Positions 27,330 through 36,071 of a stretch of DNA of 64,000 nucleotides are shown one piece after another. The DNA lies in the NCBI RefSeq assembly GCF_003324525.1, contig NZ_QGDC01000003.1, forward strand, positions 1 to 64,000. The letters are read 5' to 3'. Source of the stretch: Mucilaginibacter hurinus (GTDB lineage Bacteria > Bacteroidota > Bacteroidia > Sphingobacteriales > Sphingobacteriaceae). A model generated the notes under the pieces. The model was not told where the DNA came from. It was given only the letters and a program-made list of their open reading frames with translations, and did no database searches. Each line of letters begins with the position of its first letter. Position 1 is the first letter of the stretch. Made by a program: the position numbers and the translations under genes.

Positions 27330-28682
27330 TTATTTAGGTAAAGCCGGACTTTCAAATCCTAATTTTTTCAATCCTGATTGCACAGCAGGGGCACTCATAA
27401 AAAGTTTCCACAATAAACCGGTTCTATGGTTCTCAATCATTACTACAATAGGCCCCTGGTCAATGGCCAGGTATGATTTGGCATACCAGTTTTTGCTTTC
27501 GTTAAAGGCATCAACAAATCCATACTCCCCCCAAATTTTATCACCCAAACCATAATAAAAATGACGCAATGCCTGCATCGAATATTCAGGCGTATAAGGG
27601 AAGGCTGATAGCGCCGCCGTTGGGGTTATTACCCCTAAATCGTTTGTGGGTGAGTGCGCGTTATAGCCCTCATGGTTGTCACTCGCGGTAAGTCCCCAGC
27701 AGTTTGGGCCATAACCCTTAAACTTATTTGGATTCCGTACACTATGTTCGCGGTTAATAAGCGTGTGGTTCCGGTTCTGCTCCCAGTAATCAGCGTAACG
27801 GTCTTTCAACCCTTTGGGGTTAAGCCCTAAAAATGAGTAATGCGAAAAAAACAACGGGCCACCATAATCAAAACCGAGCGGCAGCTTTATACCATAAAAA
27901 GTTTGGCCGTTTTTGAAAAAGTCGCTTTGCGCCCAGCCACGGTGGTAAACATCGGCACTAACCGGATATCGCTCTGCAGATGCGGCGAGCACATAAGTAA
28001 TTAAACATTCATTAAATCCACGTATCGGAAAATTCATGGCCCAGCCGTTATTAGGGCTCCAGTGCCAGTACAGGTTATCCCGACCCTCGCGTGTATACCA
28101 ATCCCATTCAATTTCGCTCCATAGCCAACCCATACGGTCACGTAATTCACGCTCTTTAGGATTGTCAGCATTGTAGTATTGACGAGCAGTTATTAATCCC
28201 TGAAACAAAAAGGAAGTTTCTACCAGGTCCCCGCCATCATCCTTACGGCCAAACGGTATGGTTTTGCCGGTAGCACCATTCAGCCAATGCGGGAATACGC
28301 CGTGGTATGCATCCGCCTTCTGCAAAAACTTAACCATCTTCAGCATACGTTTTACCGCTTCTTCGCGCTTTATCCATTTGCGTTCAACCGCAACTATCAT
28401 AGCCATAATGCCAAAGCCTGTGCCGCCGGTGGTTACTACCTCGCCACCATAATCAAAAGCCTCATTACTGCGCTCGCGGGCCAGGCCGCTCACCGGGTGC
28501 GCAAAATCCCAGAAGTAGCGAAATGTTTGCCGCTGCACCACATCAAGTAACGCGCTATCAGTTAAATTTTTTATTATGCCTACCGGCTTTATAACCGTTT
28601 CGGTTGATTTGATCGCTTTGTTTTGCGCTAAAACAAACGTAGTTGAGGTAACAAAAAGGCAGATTAAAAGTAATTTCTTCAT
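27330..28682 (-). CDS. GH144-like (glycoamylase-fold) endo-beta-1,2-glucanase candidate
   Basis: 450 residues. A signal peptide ends near VLAQ. The (alpha/alpha)6 toroid domain begins with the pattern RQTFRYFWDFAHPVSGLARERS (about residues 52-73) and has FPHWLNGATG, WHWSPNNGWAMNFPIRG and LTASDNHEGY motifs, as in the Bacteroidota glycoamylase-like family (PF10091) that includes GH144 endo-beta-1,2-glucanases. Seventeen bases separate it from a close paralogue upstream. It ends one base before the next gene's start. No lipobox, so probably periplasmic. Confidence 0.8.
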   Translation of the reverse strand: MKKLLLICLFVTSTTFVLAQNKAIKSTETVIKPVGIIKNLTDSALLDVVQRQTFRYFWDFAHPVSGLARERSNEAFDYGGEVVTTGGTGFGIMAMIVAVERKWIKREEAVKRMLKMVKFLQKADAYHGVFPHWLNGATGKTIPFGRKDDGGDLVETSFLFQGLITARQYYNADNPKERELRDRMGWLWSEIEWDWYTREGRDNLYWHWSPNNGWAMNFPIRGFNECLITYVLAASAERYPVSADVYHRGWAQSDFFKNGQTFYGIKLPLGFDYGGPLFFSHYSFLGLNPKGLKDRYADYWEQNRNHTLINREHSVRNPNKFKGYGPNCWGLTASDNHEGYNAHSPTNDLGVITPTAALSAFPYTPEYSMQALRHFYYGLGDKIWGEYGFVDAFNESKNWYAKSYLAIDQGPIVVMIENHRTGLLWKLFMSAPAVQSGLKKLGFESPALPK

Positions 28683-28699
28683 AAATATTCTGGTTAGGA

Positions 28700-30370
28700 T
28701 TACAGGTTCGGGCCGCTAAATCCCAAATCCTTCATTCCTTTTTTTATTTCAGGACAACTCATAAATAAGTTCCACAACAGTCCGGTTCGGTAATTTTCTG
28801 TCATTACGATAATCGGCCCCTGATCAATTGCCAGGTATGAGGTTGCGAACCAGGGTTCATGAAGGCTAAAGGCATCGTAAAATCCGTAATCGCCCCATAG
28901 CTTATCACCCAGTTTGTAATAAAAGAATTTCAGTGCTTTCATCGACTCGTCCGGCGTATATGGCATTGATGATATCGCCGCCGTAGGCGCTATAACCCCA
29001 ACATCGTTGGTGGGGGAACTTGCGGTATATCCGCCCTTTATATCACTGGCCGTAAGGCCCCAGCAGTCGGCGCTGTACCCATAATATCCTTTAGGGTTTG
29101 CTACACAATATTTTTGGTTGATGAGGGTATGTGCCCTGGTTTGCGTTTCATAGTTGGCATACGCATCTGTGAGGCCTGTAGGGTTGATACCCATAAATGA
29201 ATAATGTTCAAAAAAAAGCGGGCCGCCTTGGGGCGGGCCAAGCGGTAATTGCACACCGTAGTAAGTGTTACCATTTTTCATGGCGCCATTGCTTGCCCAT
29301 CCGTTAGTGTATACCTGCTTTGGTATAGCGTGGGTGTTAGATGACGCCGCCAATGCATACACAATCAGCGCCTCGTTCCAGCCCTTAATCTGCATGTTCA
29401 TTGCCCAGCCCTTATCAGCGCTCCAGTGCCAATACAAAACATCCTGGGCACCCTGCCTAAACCAATCCCACTCTATGCCGTCCCAAATAGCGTTTATATC
29501 ATTACGCAGGTTTGTTTCGGCTGCGCCTGCACCATTGAAATATTGGCGTGCGGTTAGCAAACCCTCAGTTAAAAGTGCTGTTTCAACAAGATCGGCGCCA
29601 TTATCGTTGGCACTAAAAGGCACCACTTTACCAGTTGCACCGTTAAGCCAGTGCGGAAAAGCGCCATGGAACTTATCGGCAGTGTTTTTAAGAAAGCCAA
29701 CAATCTTTTGCATGCGCTCCAATCCCTGGCTGCGACTGATAAATCCACGGTTTATACCAGTTACAATGGCCATTATACCAAAGCCGGAACCACCTGAAGT
29801 TACCACGTCTCCGGATGTATTGCGCTCGCGTGCCAATCCGCTAAACGGATGCCCGAAGTCCCAAAAATATTTAAACGTTTGCTGCTGTACTTTATCAAGC
29901 AAAGCAGCATCACTTATCACAGGAAATTTGTTAGCCGAATCAAGCGTTGTGAACAACTGTACGCTCACTGCCGAAAGAAGGCTGCCGTCTTTAACGGACT
30001 TTAACCCCGTACCTGCTAAAACTGTGTATCTTGTTAAATGCGATAATGCTGCAGTTGGTTTAATGATAACTGTTTTATCGCCGTCGGCATACGTTGTATT
30101 AAAAGCAACGGCTTCACCGGTTGTACTTTTAAAAGTAATATTGCTGTTTACCGATGCCTTTTTAAGCGCCTCCGAAAAGGTGATGCTGATTTCGGGCGAA
30201 GTATTTATGCCGTTATGGCTGAAACCTGAAACGCCGTTTACGTTTAACGCACTAAAGCTGAACGATGCCGGCGTGGTAACAGGCGGCGTAGGGTCAGGCG
30301 CTTTTTTGTCCTTACTGCATGCTGCCAGCACGAATAACATAACCGCATAGTATCTTCTCGTAATCAACAT
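28700..30370 (-). CDS. Surface lipoprotein: Ig-like domain plus GH144-like domain
   Basis: About 556 residues. A short signal ends in the lipobox LAAC followed by SKDKK, so this is a lipoprotein. Residues about 35-150 form a Big_5-type Ig-like domain (SPEISITFSEALKK). From about residue 165 a GH144-like toroid follows, closely matching the downstream paralogue (QQTFKYFWDFGHPFSGLARER, FPHWLNGATG). It probably makes the first cuts in the polymer at the cell surface, while the periplasmic paralogue trims products. A double ATG lies at the start; the second is used here. Confidence 0.8.
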   Translation of the reverse strand: MLITRRYYAVMLFVLAACSKDKKAPDPTPPVTTPASFSFSALNVNGVSGFSHNGINTSPEISITFSEALKKASVNSNITFKSTTGEAVAFNTTYADGDKTVIIKPTAALSHLTRYTVLAGTGLKSVKDGSLLSAVSVQLFTTLDSANKFPVISDAALLDKVQQQTFKYFWDFGHPFSGLARERNTSGDVVTSGGSGFGIMAIVTGINRGFISRSQGLERMQKIVGFLKNTADKFHGAFPHWLNGATGKVVPFSANDNGADLVETALLTEGLLTARQYFNGAGAAETNLRNDINAIWDGIEWDWFRQGAQDVLYWHWSADKGWAMNMQIKGWNEALIVYALAASSNTHAIPKQVYTNGWASNGAMKNGNTYYGVQLPLGPPQGGPLFFEHYSFMGINPTGLTDAYANYETQTRAHTLINQKYCVANPKGYYGYSADCWGLTASDIKGGYTASSPTNDVGVIAPTAAISSMPYTPDESMKALKFFYYKLGDKLWGDYGFYDAFSLHEPWFATSYLAIDQGPIIVMTENYRTGLLWNLFMSCPEIKKGMKDLGFSGPNL

Positions 30371-30386
30371 CACACAACTTTATACA

Positions 30387-30416
30387 GGCTACCCACCCTT
30401 TTCGAGGTGGGTAGCC
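30387..30416 (-). terminator. Intercistronic hairpin between LamG and hydrolase genes
   Basis: A perfect 11-base GC-rich stem (30387-30397 with 30406-30416), an eight-base loop and no T-run. It divides the PUL transcript into the susCD-lamG part and the enzyme part, and may lower enzyme expression or protect the upstream message from decay. Confidence 0.6.
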
Positions 30417-30430
30417 AAATTAATTATATA

Positions 30431-31261
30431 TTATTTGCCCCGGCCTTCAAGTTTTACAATTGCCCCTACCTCTACATCGCTTAATGCTTTGTTATAAATG
30501 CGCACTTCGTCAAGCCGGCCTGTTAAGTAGCTCGCCCAACCCTGTTTACCTGTAGCGGTTGTTTGGCTCGGTTCAGTTTGGAACTGCACACATCCGAATA
30601 CTAAGTTGCCAATATCCTGGAAGTCAAGGGGACCGGTAAGTCCGGCAAGAGTTCCAGCTGCCACACGTGAGCCGGCTATATAAACTTTATATTCCGATGT
30701 TTCTTCATTATATGACACGGCAAGATTAATCCAGCCATTAAACAAATTCTTTACACCGTTAACCTCTATCGTATTGTCAGCAGCGCCTTTGGCAATATGA
30801 ATTCGCAACTTTCCATCGTCGTTGGTGCTGCCGTTTTCTATAAAAATTTCGATATTTCCCCAAAAGGCGGTTGTTTTAGCTAAACTGAATATTCCTATTA
30901 TACCAGTTGTCGGTGGTGCAGTGTTTATCCATTCAGTAATGGTAAAACTCTTCATACCGGTGATACTGGATGATGGATCGGCGATTACATAGCTATCCAA
31001 AGCACCTTGCATTGCCTCTCCTTTTACGCCGGTACTAAAAGAAGTACCTGTGTTGACCCCATCTGATCCAGAGGCGGCATCTTTTAAATCGCCATTGAAA
31101 CCCCAGTAGCCTATAAGATTAGAAGTGGCTACCTCGTCAGCACTTGTAAAGCCCCCAATGTTAAGGGGAGGTGCATAAGTGGAGGGGTCAAAATCTTTCT
31201 GACATGATGATGCACCAATTATAATTGACGCCATCGTTATATATTTTAATATTTTTTTCAT
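30431..31261 (-). CDS. LamG-type surface lipoprotein in SusE position
   Basis: 276 residues. The lipobox SSC (GASSCQKDF) marks it as a lipoprotein. Residues about 48-270 form one concanavalin-like (LamG/laminin G) domain, with LIGYWGFNGDLKD at the start and GRLDEVRIYNKALS at the end, both typical. Being directly after SusD suggests a surface glycan-binding protein. I see no catalytic motif. Confidence 0.8.
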   Translation of the reverse strand: MKKILKYITMASIIIGASSCQKDFDPSTYAPPLNIGGFTSADEVATSNLIGYWGFNGDLKDAASGSDGVNTGTSFSTGVKGEAMQGALDSYVIADPSSSITGMKSFTITEWINTAPPTTGIIGIFSLAKTTAFWGNIEIFIENGSTNDDGKLRIHIAKGAADNTIEVNGVKNLFNGWINLAVSYNEETSEYKVYIAGSRVAAGTLAGLTGPLDFQDIGNLVFGCVQFQTEPSQTTATGKQGWASYLTGRLDEVRIYNKALSDVEVGAIVKLEGRGK

Positions 31262-31274
31262 GGTTATTTACTGA

Positions 31275-32753
31275 TTAATACCCTGGATTTTGAGTTAAAA
31301 CACCAGCACTTAGGTCAATTTCGTTTTGTGGAATCGGCCACACCTCATTTTTATTGGGCTTCCATCCCTTAGGTCCAAATATTTCGGCAGCACGCCCCTG
31401 GCGTATCACGTCGAAATAACGATCAAACTCCATCGCTAACTCAACATGACGTTCATGCCATATTGCTAAACGTAACTGGCCCTGGTCAGTGGTTGTTACC
31501 TCAGGCAGTATAGCGCTATTACCGCCCCGCGCACGAGCTCTTACTAATTCCAATGATGACAACGCCTGTGCTGTATTACCTAATTCATTAGCTGCTTCAG
31601 CATTCATTAACAGCACTTCAGCGTATCTAATAACCCGAACGTTTTGTGCCTCGCCCTCGTTTTGCACAAAAGGTGTAGAGAATGGAACATATGATTTTTG
31701 GTTATAACGGGGATTATCTCCCGTAGCCGCTACCGGATCACCCTGCGGAGTAGTTTCGCCTCTAAATATTATAGTAGCATCCCGACGGGGGTCGCCCGGC
31801 TCAAAAGCATCAGCCAATTCTTCGGTAGGCACATTAAATCCCCAACCACCGCCTGACTGTGCACGCACACCCTGAACCTGTGAATATTGACTATTAGATG
31901 CCCCCGGTATACCTGACAAAGTTTCGGCCTGGATTTCGAATATTGATTCGGAATTGTTTTCATTTGGAATTCGAAACTGCCCCTCAAAGCTGGGGAACAA
32001 TGTATAACCCATACCCATTACCTGGTTAGTGTAGTTTAGTACGTCTGCCCACTTTTTTTGATACATAGCAACTTTTGCATGCAAAGCTAAAGCAGCTCCC
32101 TTTGTCGCTCGGCCAATGTCAGAAGCAGGGTAAGTTGGAGGCAACACGGCAGCAGCGTCTGTGAGGTCCTGCTCAATTGCAGCATACACTTCAGCTTTTG
32201 GCGACCGCGGAAGGTTGTACTCCGATGCATCTTTAGGTAAATGCAGCCTCAATACTACATCTCCATATGCACGCACAAGTCTGAAATAATTGTAGGCTCT
32301 CACAAATTTCGCCTCCGCTATATAACGACTTTTCAAAGAGGCATCCATTTCAATAGCAGGAATTTTGTCTATTACCTGGTTACACAAGTTAATACTTTGA
32401 TATTGGCCAAGCCAAAAGTCGTTTAACTGTCCTTCTGAAGAGCTAACTGTGAAGTTATCGTAAGCATTAAAGAAAGTAGCATCTGTTGCCGAACTTCCTT
32501 TTTCAGCGTCGTCAGAGCCAACGCTTTCAATAGCAATCGGCGCAAAAGCTGTCTGTTTCCACTCGCGTAAATTAGCGTATATGGAACTAACCGCCCGGGT
32601 AGCATCTTCCTGTGTCACAAAAAATTCTTCGCTTTTTTCCAATGCCTGCGGAGGCACGTCAAGAAAGCTCTTTTTGCAGGCAGGCGTTGATAAGATTAAC
32701 ATTGCAAACGCACTTATACTCAATGCTTTTGCTATATATTTTTGATTACTCAT
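31275..32753 (-). CDS. SusD/RagB-family glycan-binding lipoprotein
   Basis: 492 residues. Lipobox STPAC with Cys26. The TPR-like helices and the family phrases RYIAEAKFVRAYNYFRLV, RYAEVLLMNAEAANELG and W.ERHVELAMEFDRYFDV are all present. It caps the SusC barrel next to it (14-base gap) and delivers oligosaccharides to it. C-terminal LTQNPGY is the usual SusD ending. Confidence 0.95.
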   Translation of the reverse strand: MSNQKYIAKALSISAFAMLILSTPACKKSFLDVPPQALEKSEEFFVTQEDATRAVSSIYANLREWKQTAFAPIAIESVGSDDAEKGSSATDATFFNAYDNFTVSSSEGQLNDFWLGQYQSINLCNQVIDKIPAIEMDASLKSRYIAEAKFVRAYNYFRLVRAYGDVVLRLHLPKDASEYNLPRSPKAEVYAAIEQDLTDAAAVLPPTYPASDIGRATKGAALALHAKVAMYQKKWADVLNYTNQVMGMGYTLFPSFEGQFRIPNENNSESIFEIQAETLSGIPGASNSQYSQVQGVRAQSGGGWGFNVPTEELADAFEPGDPRRDATIIFRGETTPQGDPVAATGDNPRYNQKSYVPFSTPFVQNEGEAQNVRVIRYAEVLLMNAEAANELGNTAQALSSLELVRARARGGNSAILPEVTTTDQGQLRLAIWHERHVELAMEFDRYFDVIRQGRAAEIFGPKGWKPNKNEVWPIPQNEIDLSAGVLTQNPGY

Positions 32754-32767
32754 TTGTTTACTTTCTG

Positions 32768-35700
32768 TTAAAATGTAACGTTTACACCAAAGTTGTAGGT
32801 TGCATATATCGGATATACTCCGTTGTCAATTCCGAAGTTGCCCGGAGTGCCGCCTGATACTTCCGGGTTGAAACCCTTATATCCAAAAAAGTTGAATGCA
32901 TTTTGGGCGTTAGCAAATACACGCAGCCTTTTTGCAAATATTTTAGAAGTAAGGCGTTCAGGCAAGTTATAGCCCAACTGAAGGTTACGCACCCGTATAT
33001 AACTACCGCTTTCTACAAAATAGCTGTTTGGCAAATAGTTACGTCCGCCACCGATAGCGGCAGAAGGATATGAGTTTGATGTACCTTCGCCATGCCAGCG
33101 GTTGTCAAAAAAATCTTTAGTGAAATTTTCGGCGCCGAAGCGTAAGCCTTTAACGGCATTATAAACATCAACACCTGCAACGCCCTGAATGTCGACAGTA
33201 AGGTCAAACTGTTTGTAATTAAATGTTGTATTTAAGCCGAACAGATACTTAGGATTTGGGTTGCCGATAACGGTCCTGTCATCTTTAGGGTCGATTTTGC
33301 CGTCATTGTTTAAATCAGCATACCTGAAATCGCCCGGTTTTGCATCGGAAGATTGAGGTGAAGATGAAATCTCGGCAGCATTTTGAAAGATGCCTTCAAC
33401 AACATAGCCATAAAACTGCCCGATAGGTTGGCCTACTATAGTCCGTGTGGCTAAGCCGCCACCTGTGGACGCTGCGCCGCCCCCATATATCGGGTTTGCT
33501 CCTGTAACAGTACTGCTAACTTTGTTGTTATTTATGCTGAAGTTGCCGCTGATGCTGTAAGAAAAATCTTTGCTTTTTGTGTCTCTCCAGGTAGCAGCAA
33601 ACTCAAAGCCCCTGTTGCGATAGGTTGCCTGATTGCCAATCAGGAAGCTGTTTGATGTTCCTAAAGAAGCCAGTATTGGCAAATTAAATATTGCCTGTTC
33701 GGTTTCTTTGTTGTAAAAATCTGCTTCAAAAGTTAATCTGTTATTCAAAAAAGCCATCTCAACGCCTATATCCGTACCTACGCCCCTCTCCCAATATACA
33801 TAGGGAGGAACAATTGTAGTAAGGTTGGCGCCGGTGAGAGGTACTCCGCCTATAATGGCCACAAAGCTGCCATCTTGCTTTACAGTTTGGGTAGCAAGGT
33901 TGTTGGGCACCGATGCGTTACCAATTTTGCCCCAGCTTCCGCGCAGTTTCAAATTATCAAATATTTTCTGGTCTTTCATAAAGTCCTCATTCGATATTAC
34001 CCAGCCTGCACCTATTGAAGGGAAGACGCCGTAGCGCTGGTCCCCAATAAACTTGGATGACCCGTCACGGCGCAATGATACGTTCAACAGATATTTATCT
34101 TTAAAAGCATAGTTGATCCGGCCAAAAAACGATTGAAAAGTTGTGATGTCACCACCGTCGGCAACGGTTTTAGCAGGCATATCCTTCCCGTCAGGTCCCT
34201 TAATTGTTGCAGGTCCTAAGGTTAAATAAAGATCCGCGTCAGTAGTGTAAGGCACACCCATTGCAGTTGCGTTAATAAAGTACGACTTATACCGTTGGGC
34301 TGAATGACCTGCAAGTGCAGTTATTCTATGGTCGCCAAAGGATTTCTCAAATGTTAAGGTATTTTCCCAAATGATATTTCGTACGTCTGACCGGCTAACG
34401 CTCAAGTCACTTACTTCATTAAACTGGGTTGCCGTTGCCTTATAAACAGGGTTGTAGCCTAATACCTCATTTTGGCCAAACTCGCCACCGAAGCTGGTGC
34501 GGAATTTTAAATAGTCAGTAAATTTTGCTTCGGCATATATATTACCCGTAGCGCGATAATTACGCGACCGCTGATTGAAAAAATCTAAAGCTGCCTGTGG
34601 ATTGTTAGTAGATGACCCAATGGGGAAGTCATTTGGATCGCCATAACTTCCATCATCGTAATAAACCGGCACAATAGGCGCTGCGGTAAACGCTTTGTAT
34701 ATCATGTCACCAGGTACATCTTTGGATTTACTTCCTTGCAATACTACGTTGTATCCCAACTTAAGGAAATTGGTCGCTTGCACATCTTGCTGCAGGTGGG
34801 CTGTAATACGGTCATAATCATTACCCCTTACAACGCCCTCTTGCTTGAAATAACCGCCAGAGAAACTATAACTTGATTTATCGCTGCTACCGCTTACTGT
34901 TACATCATGCTTTGTGGTGAATGCGCTTCTCAAAACTACGTTCATCCATTCCGTGCCCCTTCCAAAAGAAGCAGGGTCGGCAAATGTAAGGGGAGCTGTA
35001 GGAGCGCTTACGCGGTTCAATTCATTTATAAGTGTAGCGTATTCAGTGCCGCTGGCCAGTTTCGGTTGGTGCGTAACCGTTTGCCATCCCGCGTAACCGC
35101 TATAATTGATGCTTGGCTTACCTTTACCTTTGCGGGTAGTTACCAGCAATACGCCATTGGCAGCCCTTACACCGTAAATTGCCTGGCTTGAAGCATCCTT
35201 TAAAACACTAATGCTTTCAATGTCATTGGGGTTTAAAAAACTTATGTCATTAAACCAAACGCCATCAACAACATACAGAGGGTTAGGATCTCCATAAACT
35301 GTACCTACGCCGCGAATGCGAACTTGAGGAGACGCACCCGGCGCGCCTGAATTGGTAATTTGCACACCAGCTACACGGCCTTGCAATGAGCTTACGGCAT
35401 TGGTAGACGGCTGCTTTGCTATGTCGTCGCCGCTCACCTGTGCAACCGAACCGGTTACATCCAGCTTGCGTTGAGTACCGTAGCCTACTACAACCACCTG
35501 CTGCAGTTCATTGGCAGCGGCGGCCAATTTTACATCAATAGTAGTGCGGCCGTTAATTGCTACTGTTTGTGTAGTGTAACCTATGTAGCTGAAGGTTAAT
35601 TCGCCGTTTGCCGGCGCGGAAATACTGAAAGTTCCGTCGGGCCCGGTTTGGGCTCCTGTTTGGGTAGATTTTACTGCTACACTTACACCGATCAGGGTTT

Positions 35701-35815
35701 CGCCGGTTGTTGCATCAGTTACTGTGCCACTGACAGTAACATTTTGCGCATACGCCCTGTTGATGAGAAGCAGACACAATACCCCATACAATGAGATAGT
35801 AATAATTCTCTTCAT
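32768..35815 (-). CDS. SusC/RagA-family TonB-dependent transporter
   Basis: 1015 residues. Signal peptide, then a carboxypeptidase-like regulatory domain (GTVTDATTGETLIGVSV, about residues 30-105), a plug with the SusC signature NPLYVVDGV and SIYGVRAANGVLLVTT-type segments (about 120-230), then the 22-stranded barrel ending in an aromatic strand (NFGVNVTF). It imports oligosaccharides using TonB energy. It has no N-terminal sigma-interaction domain, consistent with control by the one-component propeller regulator upstream. Confidence 0.95.
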   Translation of the reverse strand: MKRIITISLYGVLCLLLINRAYAQNVTVSGTVTDATTGETLIGVSVAVKSTQTGAQTGPDGTFSISAPANGELTFSYIGYTTQTVAINGRTTIDVKLAAAANELQQVVVVGYGTQRKLDVTGSVAQVSGDDIAKQPSTNAVSSLQGRVAGVQITNSGAPGASPQVRIRGVGTVYGDPNPLYVVDGVWFNDISFLNPNDIESISVLKDASSQAIYGVRAANGVLLVTTRKGKGKPSINYSGYAGWQTVTHQPKLASGTEYATLINELNRVSAPTAPLTFADPASFGRGTEWMNVVLRSAFTTKHDVTVSGSSDKSSYSFSGGYFKQEGVVRGNDYDRITAHLQQDVQATNFLKLGYNVVLQGSKSKDVPGDMIYKAFTAAPIVPVYYDDGSYGDPNDFPIGSSTNNPQAALDFFNQRSRNYRATGNIYAEAKFTDYLKFRTSFGGEFGQNEVLGYNPVYKATATQFNEVSDLSVSRSDVRNIIWENTLTFEKSFGDHRITALAGHSAQRYKSYFINATAMGVPYTTDADLYLTLGPATIKGPDGKDMPAKTVADGGDITTFQSFFGRINYAFKDKYLLNVSLRRDGSSKFIGDQRYGVFPSIGAGWVISNEDFMKDQKIFDNLKLRGSWGKIGNASVPNNLATQTVKQDGSFVAIIGGVPLTGANLTTIVPPYVYWERGVGTDIGVEMAFLNNRLTFEADFYNKETEQAIFNLPILASLGTSNSFLIGNQATYRNRGFEFAATWRDTKSKDFSYSISGNFSINNNKVSSTVTGANPIYGGGAASTGGGLATRTIVGQPIGQFYGYVVEGIFQNAAEISSSPQSSDAKPGDFRYADLNNDGKIDPKDDRTVIGNPNPKYLFGLNTTFNYKQFDLTVDIQGVAGVDVYNAVKGLRFGAENFTKDFFDNRWHGEGTSNSYPSAAIGGGRNYLPNSYFVESGSYIRVRNLQLGYNLPERLTSKIFAKRLRVFANAQNAFNFFGYKGFNPEVSGGTPGNFGIDNGVYPIYATYNFGVNVTF

Positions 35816-35922
35816 AAGAAATGGTTATTAAGTTAGGTGTACAACAATTGATTTATGTTGTCAAAAGTGAAAAGAGAAAGCAAATGTTTCAATTATTGTC
35901 ACTCTACATTACTACATCAGCC

Positions 35923-35954
35923 CAAAAATACTTTCTCAACAACTTATCAAGTTG
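35923..35954 (-). promoter_or_regulatory. susC promoter with overlapping palindrome
   Basis: On the minus strand a perfect -7 element TATTTTTG (35923-35930) has a 15-base palindrome CAACTT-ATC-AAGTTG (35940-35954) over the -33 position. It is a candidate binding site of the PUL regulator. The expected leader is about 100 bases. Confidence 0.45.
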
Positions 35955-36071
35955 AGCATAAGTATCTGTATATCAAACATATAATTAATCGCTAAAGTTA
36001 CTCAGTTGCCAGGAAATATACGCCAGGTAATAAAACCAGTAAATCGGTTTATGAGAGGTAATGATGTAGTG

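Noticed and set aside
29265..30350. Long 361-residue open frame antisense to the surface GH144-like gene
   Set aside because: It lies wholly inside a well-supported coding sequence on the other strand and has no recognisable protein features.
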